Assembly: GCA_905221605.1 (NCBI GenBank)
Contig: CAJNDS010002524.1
Span: 198,749 to 262,748 of the forward strand
Origin: Symbiodinium natans
Taxonomy: Eukaryota; Sar; Dinophyceae; Suessiales; Symbiodiniaceae
Length of the DNA stretch: 64,000 bases
Direction: 5' to 3'
The notes below the pieces were generated by a model that was not told where the DNA came from, ran no database searches, and saw only the letters and a program-made list of their open reading frames with translations. The position numbers and the translations under genes were made by a program. Positions 23,706 through 35,700 of this stretch are shown here, piece after piece. Positions within the stretch are counted from its first letter, which is position 1; each line of letters starts with the position of its first letter.

Positions 23706-26700
23706 ACCCTAAACCCTAAACCCCAAACCCTAAACCCTAAACCCTACTGTTCTCACTACCCATGAGCCTCCCAGTAGAGCATCGTCTCTGCGAGGCGGAC
23801 GCCTCCACTGCTCCAAGGACCCTCTCCGTGCTTGGCAAGCCTCTGACCGCCTTAATGCCCTAAGCTTGGGATGTTCCCCTTCTACTAACAGCCCTTAATA
23901 TAATAGGTATTATATGCTATAATCCCCATTAAGCCTCTTAGTATCAGGGGGAATATCCCAACCCTAAGCCCTAAACCCCAAAGCACCCTGAAGCCCTCCA
24001 AGACTCAGGGTGTGGGTTTGAAGGTTTGGGGTTGAGACGCCTGGACCTGCGAACTGAAAGCCCTGCTGCCCGCTATGCCCTAAAGCCGAAGAAGAAAAGC
24101 CACCCATTAGGGGCTTGCTTCGTTCGAATTGCTACTTTGGAGTTTATTCTCTTATGAATTGGGGGGTATGAGGAGACAGCATTGGAAAGAATGCCCTCTG
24201 CCCTAAACCCGACACCTTACAGCGCCGAAAGCCTCACAACCTGCTGCCGTTGAGGGTTTGGGGTGTTTGGGGGTTGAGGGATTCGCTGGTTTAGGGAGTT
24301 TGGGAGTAGAGGGGCTACGCTTAAACCCTAAACCCTAAACCCTAAACCCTAAACCCTAAACCCTGAACCCTGAACCCTGAACCCTGAACCCTAAACCCTA
24401 AACCCTAAACCCTAAACCCTAAAAGGACCACAAGCCGAACAGGGAGGACGAGACCCGCCGAATCGAAGCGGCTGGCGGGCCGGCCTCTGAGTCCGGGTCC
24501 GCGATGCGCCCTATTTAGGGTTTAGGGTTTAGGGTTTAGGATTTAGGGTTTAGGGTTTAGGGCTTAGGAAGTTTAGGGTTTAGGGTTTTAGGGTTTTCGG
24601 GTTTTAGGGTTTTAGGGTTTTAGGGTTTTAGGGTTTTAGGGTTTTAGGGTTTTGGGGTTTTAGGGTTTTAGGGTTTTAGGGTTTTAGGGCTTTAGGGCTT
24701 TTGGGCTTTAGGGCTTTAGGGCTTTAGGGCTTAAGGGCTTAAGGGTTTTAGGGTTTTAGGGTTTTAGGGTTTTAGGGTTTTAGGGTTTTAGGGTTTTAGG
24801 GTTTTAGGGTTTTAGGGTTTTAGAGTTTTAGGGAGGGTTTCACGGTTTCAGGGTTTCAGGGTTTAATTCAGGGTTTTAGGGGTTTAGGGGTTTAGGGTTT
24901 TCGGGGGTTCAAGGGGGTCAAGGGTTGAGAGTTTGCACGCTTCGGGGGTTGGGGGGGGGGTTTGCGGGGGTTTGGGGGGGTTGGGGGGGGGGGGGGTTTG
25001 GGGGGGGGTTTGGGGGGGGTTTGGGGGGGGGGTTTGGCGGGGGGGGGGGTTGTGGCCCAAAGCCTTGCAAAGCCCAAACCACCCAAACCCCAAGAGCCCT
25101 AAACACCCTAAACTCCAAATCCCCAACACCCCTCAACACCCTAAACTCCAACTCCCAAAACCCAAGTCCCCAAGCCGACTTGGAGGTTCATGGGTTAAAA
25201 GTAGCCTAGATAGGCTTTAGGGTTTAGGGTTTAGGGTTTAGGGTTTAGGGTTCAGGGTTTAGGGTCTAGGGTTTAGGGTTTAGGGGTTTAGCGCTATGGC
25301 CCTAAAGCTATAGCAACCATACTCACCCTGCTTGTATAAGTACCTCCAAGCCGAGGTGTGTGTCGCAGGGTCCCCTTGGCGGTGGCCCCATGCGAGTTGA
25401 CGGCGCGCTGGCCGGCGTCCGAGATCGTTTAGGGTTTAGCCCTAAACCCTAAACGCTAAGCCCGAAACCCCAAACCCCAAACCCTAAACCCCAAACCTTA
25501 AACCCCAAACCCTCAACCCCAGGGGTCTGGGGGGCCAGGTGTTCAGGGGTTTCGGGTTTAGGGGGCTCCCGCTGAACCGAAATCCCCAGCCAGACATGAA
25601 AGCTCAAACGGGGGGGTTTTAGGGTTGAGGGTTTAGGGTTTAAGGTTTAGGGTTTAGGGTTTGGGGTTTAGGGTTTAGAGTCTAGAGCATACTATACTAA
25701 CTAGAGACGCCAGTCAGGGCTATTGATTGAAGATCAACCACCCGAATCAGCTTCAATCCGAGCCAGCCCGTCTCCTGGGTCGTCCGCTGGTACCTGGCCG
25801 CCAGGGTTTGGGTTTAGGGTTTAGGGTTTAGGGTTTAGGGTTTAGGGTTTAGGGTTTAGGGTTTAGGGTTTAGGGTTTAGGGTTTAGGGTTTAGGGTTAA
25901 GGGTTAGGGTTTGCGGCAAGAGCACGCGCCGAGAAGACCGGACGCCCGCCGCCAAATGGGAGCCGCGCCGGCAGTCTTGATACTGATCTGTGAAAATTCG
26001 TGAAGGATCACTTGGGATGTTCCCCCTTATACTTAAACCCTAAACCCTAAACCCTAAACCCTAAACCCTAAACCCTAAACCCTAAACCCTAAACCCTAAA
26101 CCCTAAACCCTAAACCCTAAACCCTAAACCCTAAACCCTAAACCCTAAACCTTAAACCCAAAAACACGGGGTACTATCATCCCTATCAAGGGCAGTTAGT
26201 ATAAGGGGGAACATCCCAAAGGATCACTGTAGCCGCCGCGACTGCTTCTTTAAGTGTGAGTTTTCTGTGGTTCGCCTCGCCGAGCTCTTCTACTTCAGGT
26301 TTAGGGTTCAGGGATTTGGGTTTAGGGTTTAGGGTTTAAACTTTTCACCAGTAGCCCTTAACCCTTCTTGGAGGTTCATGGGTACTTCTATAACCTCAAG
26401 TATAAGTCTACTTATAACCTACTTAGAGGACTTAGAGGACTTAGAGGAATTAGGGGCCTATAACTACAAATTGGGGTTATAGGTACCTGAACCTCCAAAT
26501 AAACCCTCAACTTTTCACCCTAAACCCTGAACCCTTAGCACAAACCCACAACCCTAACCCCGCCGCCCCAAGCCCCTAGCAAGGCACTCACACGAAAATC
26601 CTAAACCCGAAGCCATTGACCCTCTAGATCCTGAGGAGTGGCGATTTGTTTCATTGACTGACACTGAAACAAAGAGCTCGAGACTCCAGAAATGGCACGT

Positions 26701-29700
26701 TCAAGTTGTGACAAGAGGGAATAATCTCAAAGCCACAGCACGTGTTTGTGCTGTGCACGCTGTTCAATCTTGATGAGTGGCCGATCATTGTAAATGTCTC
26801 CTCTCAAGTGATTGAGGAATGAGTCTAGAAGCCTCGCATATGCTTTCTTTTGCGCTCGGCTTGGGAATTGCTTGGTTCGCAAACTGCAATTCTACCCCCA
26901 ACTGCCCTGCCTGCACCGTAACGTGTGGATCTTTGACCTGCCCACCGATAACCTGTTCTACGGGGCACGTTGAGGTGGGCGCCCTTGCTGGCTGCATCGT
27001 TGGCATATCCTTGCTGATACTTTGTTACCTCATTTGGGCTTACTTGAGAAAAGTCGGCTCGGGAGGAGACAGCCAAATCACAGGGACAAAGGCCAGCATT
27101 GTGGATGGCCGTCGCGGGTCACTTGGGGCAGCCTCCAGCTGGAGGCCTATCACCGGGTAGCTTCACCATTGTCCAGTACAACGTCGCCGAGGACCTATGG
27201 CATTCAAGATTGCTCTTGTCCCACGTCGACCAAGGCCTTTGGGTGATCTTGACGCCGGATGGAGACCTCTACATCGAGGATTTCGGGGACCAGAATCGCG
27301 ACATTACAGGATGGCGAGTTTTCGATCCTGCCGGTGCTCCCCCATATGGGGTCGATCCTACCAAGGTGTATCGGTTCAGACAGTATCCGGATGCTGCCGC
27401 CTTACAGAGGTTGCTCGACGAAGGTCACCAGCACGCACAGGTCGAAAGAGCCCGGCTTGGCGTGGTGGCAGCTGCGGGCCCAGCTGTGGCCGCCGGAGGT
27501 GGTGCGCCTGTCGTGGGTGGGGGCGCAGGCAATGCGCTCCCAAACGTGGCGGGAGGAGCTGCAGTCGGTGGAGTGGGCCCCGCTGCTGGTGCAGGCGTGG
27601 CCGGTGGAGGTCACGCAGCTCTGGCAGCCGCCTTGGGAGCTCAGGCTATCAATCCCGCAGTGGGGGCAGATTCAGGACAGGTGGACGACGCCAGAACCCT
27701 GAGCATCACACGAGACGAGACAGGTCTTCGCTTCAAGGAATTTCGGGCGGCAGCGACAGAGTCACGAGCCGTGGAGTTCCAGGACTGGCCAATAGCTGGA
27801 CCGAGGACCACGAAGCATGTCATCACCCAGATGCTGGATCATGGTGGCTCAGCGCTGGGCCATCACCAGGCTTGGAGAGTGGCGTGCAAGTTTCAACCGT
27901 CAGACGGCCCAGCTATGGAACACGAGGCATGGTGCAAGGTTCTTCAAACACTCATGACCTACGACCAGGTGGATGTCACGAACCTTGCCGGTGCCGAGCT
28001 GGTGGTCCGTTCCATTCAAAGGATAGAGGAGAAGCACAAATGGAAACTCGCAGCAGTCGAGGACGCTGGGGAGGGAGCATTGTTCATGGGCTCAAGCAGC
28101 GGGCATCGAGTTGGATCCATCGTCAGCCCGAAGTTGACGGAATGGGTCGGCTCAGAGATGCAAAAAGAAGCGCTTGTGGCAAAGGAGCGACGGAAGGCAA
28201 GGGAAGAACGTGCCCTGGCAAGGAAAACCGACAAGGACACGAAGTGAAGAAGCTTGGCCATGGCATCATGTACTCCCTCAGCAGACTTTATTCCTTTCTC
28301 ATCGTTTTGTTTTGCACTAGTTTTGGTGTTGGGGTGGGAGCTGCTGACGTCCTTGGACGGCAGCGTAACATCTTCCCCCTGCCCGAGATCTCCGACGGTG
28401 ACAGCGCCGGGCCCAGTTCAGGGGACTGGCGCATCTTTGCCAACCAGGGGATCAAAGCACTCAATGAGATTGCTGGGTGCGTGAATGCGGATTTTCATAT
28501 TAAGAAGAAATCTACTCGTGCGCAACGCCGTGTTCTTCGTCATATTGCTGAGTCGTATCAAGCTGCTGCTAGGGTGACCTCGTTTGATGATAAGCTCGAC
28601 GGTGGTTTGAGAGGGCTCTGCTCATCGGCCAGACTCTATGACTCTGGGAGAACCGATGTTCAAGCCTATGCCAGGGAGAAAGTCTCCTGGCCCGAGGTGT
28701 CGTCGCAGCCAGTTCCATTGGCAGAATGTCTTCCCTCGGGCGACCGTGAAAGGCTGGGCTCTTGGGCTTCGCATATGCTTAGATCCAAAGATGATGTCCT
28801 TCGTAACGTGAAGAAAGTTGTGCCCTACATTGACCCCATCCTCAAACGCAACCAGACTGAGTATGCAGGGTTCTTGCAGGAGCTTCGTAAGCGAAACATG
28901 GTGGGCTTCCGCACATCGAGAGAGTATGAGAGCATGCTTGGTATCTTCTTCGTCAAGAAAAATCCGGGCAACAACGTCTGATTTTTGACACAAGAAGGCT
29001 AAATCAGCTCTTCGAGGATCCTCCCAACACAGACCTCCCCTCTGCTGAAGCCTTTACTCGATTAGAGACCGTCGAGAAAGAGCCCTTCTACATTGCCTCT
29101 GGAGATTTAGCAAACGCCTTCTACACCCTCGCAGTCCCTGAAGAGCTTGGGCACATGTTCACTCTCCCACCTGTTGAGGCTGGCCTTGTCGGCGTCAGCT
29201 ACGTTGATGGCTTACCGATTGGGCCGGATACCCAGCTGGTGCCGCACCTGAGGGTGCTTCCTATGGGTTGGAGTTGGGCCTTGCATCTTTGCCAACAAGT
29301 TCTTATGCATGCTATTGATGTTGCTGGGTTTGAGCAAAGACACATCATTGGCGACAAAAGGTCTGCTGTGCAGCTGCGTGCCCTTCAAGACACCGCAGTT
29401 GCTGGATATGTTGACAACTTCGGCGTTTTCGGGTGTGACAAGCAAACTGTCGACCAAGGCCTGGGCAGGATCATCAAGGTCCTGAGGGGCTGGGGCTTGA
29501 CAGTTCATGAGATCGAAGAAGCTCAGTTGAGTGCTGACTTTGTGGGGTTGCACTTTAACGGGGCGGAAGGCTATGTCTCCATTAAGCCTACTCGTGTCTG
29601 CAAGATCAGATCTGGAATAGATGAGCTTCTGCGTTCTCAGTTTTGCAGTGGGCGAGTCCTTCAGCTTGTCTTGGGGCATTGCACTTGGGCCTTGATGGCG

Positions 29701-32700
29701 AGGCGTGAGGGGTTGGCCATCCTCAGCTCGAGCTATGCATTTGTGCACCAGAATGGGGATAAATTCTGCCGCCTCTGGCCTAGTGTACGCAGAGAACTCT
29801 CCTGGCTAAGATCCATTCTTCCGCTTTTGCGTATGAAGGTGAACTGTGGCTGGGCGCATGAAGCTACTGCTAGCGATGCGTCACCGTGGGGTTATGGGAT
29901 TTGTCACCGTCAACTTGAGCGAGAGGTTGTTCAAGGAATCGGGTCATTTTCTGAGAAGTGGCGATTCAAATTTGAGGATGCCAAGAAAGCTCGTCTTCAT
30001 GCCTTACTTGGTGACGTCAGAGTTGGCGGTGCTAACGTGTCCGCCCAGCTTGAAAGGGTTCCCGAGTCATCCAGTGCAACTGCTGGCTCTGGGGGCTGCG
30101 CTTCCACCTTCATTCAAGACTTAGGATTCGCCGAAATCCCTGAGAAAGTCCTTCAGGACAAAGAGTGGTCTGTTGTTTGGTCACGGCCTTGGAGATATGA
30201 GTCAAATATCCTGAATACGGAGGCGAAAGCTTTGGTTTGGTCCGTTGAGCACATGCTTCGTTCAAACCGTTGCATTGGGAAGCGTCTCTTGTGCTTCAGT
30301 GACAATCTGCCTCTTGTTCTTAGTGCTGTCAAAGGTCGTGGTAAGTCACATCATCTGCTTCAGCCTTTGAGAAAACTTGCAGCGCTATCGTTGGCTACAG
30401 GTTCAAAGGTCCACACTAGGTGGATCCCTTCAGAAAGCAACGTTGCTGATGCCCCGTCGCGGGCAATCCAACAGTGGAAGGCTCAAAGGTTCGCGAGATG
30501 GTGGAGTGACGCAGACTTCGAAGCTGGCGAGACGGCCGAGCACAAGTTCAAGCCAAAAATCCAGAACTTTGGCCCGGCGCCATTCAGTGAAGTCAAAGAT
30601 GCCACCCCCCCACGGCCTGAGTTACCTGGAGAGCCGAAGTGTGCGCCCCAACACCCTCCGGGATTACACGAACCGCTTCGCTCAAGTGGTAAGTTGGCTT
30701 GGGATGAACTTGCTTCTGCTGGACAGTCTACGTACCGTGGACGACCTGATGGTAGAGTACCTCGAGGGCCTTTTCGACGTCGGGGCTGGAATCGACAGTG
30801 GGATTCGAGCCGTTGCGGCGCTGAAGTTCTTCCATCCACTCCTGGGAAAGGGGGCAGCGGGCGGGCTCCCTCGTGCAGCTCGATGCTTGAAGGGGTGGGG
30901 GCTTGCAGCCCCGCCTCGACAGAGGTTGCCCATCCCCCTGGAGGGTTTAGGAGCAGTGATCGGGATCCTCATCCGTCAATGCCTATGGGAGATGGGACTG
31001 CGACTATTCATCCAGTTCATTTGCTATCTTCGCCCAGGGGAGTGCTCGGGCCTGTTGAGGAAGCAGCTGGTCCCGCCACAAACTGTGGGGGTGATAATGG
31101 GCGCTTTGCGACAGTGGGTCATCTTGCTCCACCCTTCCGAGGACATGGTGCCAGGAAAGAACGGAATCTTCGACGCGTCGGTGGTCATCGACTCAGACGA
31201 CTGGATGAGTCCTTTGTTGCACCTGCTCCGCGGCACCAAGGCGGACAACGATCCGCTGTGGAGCCATTCCCACACAGAACTGATCGCTGCCTTCAATGGG
31301 GCAGTGGACACACTGAGTGGGGTGGAACCTGTACAACCTCCGACACGGGGGTGCCTCCCACGACATCCTGACCCGAAGACGGTCCATGTTGGAAGTCAAG
31401 CAGAGAGGCAGGTGGACTGCGGATGCATCCCTGAAGCGGTGCGTGAAACAGGCGCGTTTTTTCAGACAGAAATGGCAAAGATCCCAAAGGATGTGCTGGC
31501 CGAGGGCGCCAGGGTTATAGAGCAGCTTCCGAGCCTTCTCCTGACAGCCGCGGTGCCGCATGGAGTCCCAACGCGTGGAACCCCAGCATTACCAAAAGAA
31601 TGTGGAGGCAAAGTCGTGCTCGCCCGAAGTTCCCAGCGCAAATGAGTGCTAGCGACGTCCTTCGTAAGAGTTTCAGAGATGCCATTAAGCAGAGTGGACG
31701 GTCACAGAGACGTGTTTTTCTCGACTTGTTTTCCGGATGCGGGCGTCTTTCAGCCAAGCTACGCAGCCTTGGGGTTCGAGGCAAATGCATCCGGGGTGTT
31801 TGGCTCGCTACCCCTAGTAATACTGCTGGGTTGTGTAGCCACGACCGAGTCAAAACACGCGCTTGCAATGCCACTACGAAGTCCACAGCCCAAATCGTTG
31901 AGCTTGCCCATAAATTTCAAGTTCCTTGTTTTCTTGAGAATCCTTCTGGTTCTCTGTTATGGCAAGCTCCTATCATTGATCGTTTGTGTCATCTTGCGTG
32001 CTCACGGAGTTTCACGCTCGATGTTTGTCAATATGGGGCGCGATGGCGGAAACGCACTCGTGTCCAAGGTTGGTATGTTCAGCCGCATGATGAACTGCAG
32101 CAAAGATGCTGTGGACATCGAGGGGTCTGTAGTCGTACCGGCAAGTACCACATTGTCCTCAGGGGTCAAGACCCCTGTACCAAGCAGTTGTGGACGCACC
32201 TTGCCCAGCCCTACCCGCATCATCTTGCTTGTGCTTTTGCTAGGGCTCTTGTGCTTGCTGCTGACGCAATCGACGATCAGCATCTCCGGGCAAGGTTCGG
32301 CAATTAAACTTCGGCGTGCCGCCAGTTGACCTTTTTGGAAAGGAATATGACGGGAAAGGGGCCGGAATGCACATGGATTCCTTTTGCATTCCACTTCGTT
32401 GCTTGCTTTGAAGGCAGCTTTTTCCGGTTGCCTCGAAGGCGTCAGCTGCGGATGCCTGCAGCCCCTTTCGCAGAAAGAAAACATTCCTTTTCTTCCTGAG
32501 TGCTGGCCACGGATACCTGGATTGATGTTTGTGCTGTGCACGCTGTTCAATCTTGATGAGTGGCCGATCATTGTAAATGTCTCCTCTCAAGTGATCCCAC
32601 CCGCCCTCCCAAACGGGAAAGGGGCCGGAGTGCACATGGATTCCTTTTGCATTCCACTTCGTTGCTTGCTTTGAAGGCAGCTTTTTCCGGTTGCCTCGAA

Positions 32701-35700
32701 GGTGTCAGCTGCGGATGCCTGCAGCCCCTTTCGCAGAAAGAAAACATTCCTTTTCTTCCTGAGTGCTGGCCACGGATACCTGGATTGATAATCTTCCCCT
32801 AAACCCTAAACCCTAAACCCCAAACCCCAAACCCAAAACCCAAAACCCTAAACCCTAAACCCCAAACCCTAAACCCTAAACCCCAAACCCCAAAGCCCAA
32901 AGGCCGTGAGCCGTGCGCTGGGCGACTTCCACTTCAAGCCCAGCGGCATGGACCCGGCAAGGTGCAAGGCGACAGGGCTTAGGGGGTTTAGGGGTTTAGG
33001 GGTTCAGGGGTTTAGGGGTTTAGGGGTTTAGGGGTTTAGGGGCTTAGGGGCTTAGGGGTTTAGGGGGTTTAGGGGCTTAGGGGTTTAGGGGTTTAGGGGT
33101 TTAGGGGTTTAGGGGTTTAGGGGTTCAAGGGTTCAAGGGGCTTAGGGGCTTAGGGGCTTAGGGGTTTAGGGTGTAGGGGCTTAGGGGTTTAGGGGTTTAG
33201 GGTTTAGGGGTTTAGGGGTTTAGGGTTTAGGGTTTAGGGGTTTAGGGTTGAGGGTTTAGGGTTGGGCAGTTTAGGGCAGTTTAGGGCAGTTTAGGGCAGT
33301 TTAGGGCAGTTTAGGGTTTAGGCTTGAGGGTTTAGGGTTGAGGGTTTAGGGTTCAGGGGACTAGGGTCTGGGTGTGGGGTTCAATGTTTGGGTTTCAATT
33401 GGCCCTGGGGTCTATAGGAGTTCGGGATGGTTGCTTTTGGGGTTTCGCAGGGTTTTTTGCGGGGGTTGATGGGATGTAGGGCTTGTTGCTTGCAGGGCTG
33501 ACACAGTTTCCAGGGTTTGATGCAAGGCATTACGGGCTTACTAGAGCTTGTGCATGGAAACCCGATAAACCCTAAACCCTAAACCCTCTTTGCTGAAGCT
33601 TCTCAAGCCCTTGGCTGTCACCACCTGCAGAGATCCCATGACGTGCCAAGGGAGCCATGAGGCCGAAGGCACAGAGTCTTTGGACTTTGACAAGCAGTAC
33701 CCAGGTAGGCCCTTGGGACATTTTCCCTGTTTTCCCTTTATTTGGGGTTTAAGAGGATCAGATGCAGGAATATTGTCCAGAGGGTTTTAAGGGCCATCCT
33801 AGGTACACGTTCCAGCAGCTGGAGAAGATGGGCATCTTGAGTGCCGGAATTCACGAGGAAGACGCCCAGAAACGCGAGGTCGCCAAGGCCAAGATGGCAG
33901 CCGAGAGGGCGCAGGGCCCCGCGCCCAAGCGGAGTGTGTCAGTGTTCGTTCGGTCGCGTCCGCTCCTGGGCGGGGAGATCACCGGCGGCGTCGATCCTGC
34001 GGCTGAGGACATGGCTCGACACTTCACGGGTGTGCTGTCGTCAGAGGCTGACAATGAGGCGGTGTTTGAGACGGCGTTTAGGGCCCAGCTGCCGGCAGTC
34101 CTCCAGGGAGCAACCGCATCGCTCTTCTGTTACGGCTACACGGGGAGCGGGAAGACACACACCGTCATCGGATATGGCAGTGAGCCAGGGCTGTACCGTC
34201 TCGCCGCCCGGGAGCTCCTGAAGAACCTGCCACAGGGGTTGGTGCTGGCCGTGACGGCCAGCGAGGTGTACAACGACGAGGTCTTTGACTTGCTCGGCCC
34301 CACCAAGCTCCCCTGCACTCTCCAGACAGACGACTCCGGGCGCCTGGTTGTTCGGGGCCCCGCAGCCCAGGCTGACCTCTCCCAGAGCCAGCCCGGGCTT
34401 GTGCTTAACGCTGAGAACCTGGAAGGCAGCCACGCGACCATCGTCACGCGGCCAGTGGGACTCCGGCGGCAAGTGGTCCGGGAAGAGAAAGAGCTGGATG
34501 CCATCCGGGAGACCACGGTCGCGGCCCGCGCCGTCGGCGCCTCCACCGAGCACGAGCAGTCCTCCCGCAGCCATTGCCTCCTCCGGATGCAAATCACCAC
34601 CCCCGCCATCCTTAGGGCGCTTGACGCGCTGGAGGACGCCCGAGCCTTGATCCCGGCCCTGAGCAATGCCATGGACAACCTGGGCTCACGCTGCGCTGAG
34701 CAGCTGGTGGACATGGGCAGCTACAACCCAAGTGACCACACCATGAGGCTCAAGCGCTACGAGGACCCGGAGGAGTGGGCGAACCGCAAGTCTTCCCTGA
34801 ACGCCGACTCCCAGCGCCTTCGAGCTGCGATGGAGGCCGCGCAGGCCAGTGTTGCGGCCGCTGAGGCCGACCTGGCCGAGATGATGCGGGGCGCTGACCC
34901 GGCAGTGGGCGGGACCCTCCTTCTGGCCGACCTTGCTGGGGCCGACTACGACGCCAGGGACGTCGGGAGCGGCACCACGCTGGAGCAGCGCAAGGAGAGC
35001 ACCAGCATCAACAAAAGCCTTCTGGCGCTGAAGGAGTGCTTGCGAGCCATCGCCGGGGTGCCGGGAGCTGCCAAGCGCCCGGTGTTTCGCAACTCGAAGC
35101 TCACCCGGCTTCTTGAAGACACGCTGTCTCCTGCTGGGGGTGACGCTGGTGGCCAGAACCGAGACTCGCACAGCGTCATGCTGGTGAATGTCTGCGCCGC
35201 CTGTGACAAGAAGAAGGTCACGACCAACGCCTTAAGGTACGCCCAGTTGTATGCAGCCGGGGCAAGGTGAAAATGAGCGAAGCATCCTTGGCGCTTTCTA
35301 GCCATCATCCGCCCCCGCCCCCCCCCCCCCCCCCCCCCCCATGCTGGTATTTAGGGTTTAGGGTTAGGTTTAGGGTTTAGGGTTTAGGGTTTAGGGTTTA
35401 GGGTTTACGGTTTACGGTTTACGGTTTAAGGTTTAGGGTTTAGGGTTTAGGGTTTAGGGTTTAGGGTTTAGGGTCTGTTGTTGCTGGATGCTAGCATCCT
35501 TGGCTCTCCTGCTGCTAATGAGAATGGTCGGCCGAAACCTTGAGTTTTGGGGTTGAGGTCTGTCGATAACATTTTGGGATTTAGCCACCCGGCCCCCGGC
35601 TACCCGACCCTCCCCGGCTGCAGTAGACCCTTCGAGACCTGAAGCCCTAAGCCCAAAAACTGCTGAGTTTGACGGCTTAAGGCTGAGTTGAGGATTTCAG

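Larger units (their letters stand above)
26743..32788 (+). mobile_element. DIRS-superfamily (Ngaro/PAT-like) retroelement with split direct repeats
   Basis: A tyrosine-recombinase retroelement of about 6.0 kb inserted in PP2C intron 13, same strand. The ends have the A1 - coding - B1 - A2 - B2 layout that defines PAT/Ngaro-type DIRS elements. Parts in order are an N-terminal Gag-like region, reverse transcriptase with RNase H, tyrosine recombinase, and a cytosine-methyltransferase-like module. Integration through a recombinase predicts no target duplication, and none is seen. A1 and A2 are identical over 70 bp and B1 and B2 differ at 2 of 176 positions, so it is recent. The coding sequence lies in several overlapping frames with roughly two to four interruptions, some of which could be frameshifting normal for the family. 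It is best treated as a young, probably defective copy. Confidence 0.88.

Noticed and set aside
29212-31886. Antisense frames across the retroelement
   Set aside because: Shadows of the coding regions on the + strand with no motif of their own.
26721-32794. ATAATCT on both sides of the retroelement as a target duplication
   Set aside because: The left copy is 16 bases away from the element end, and recombinase-type elements are not expected to make target duplications; probably chance.
34041-35308. Minus-strand frames over the kinesin gene
   Set aside because: Shadows of the GC-rich motor-domain frame.
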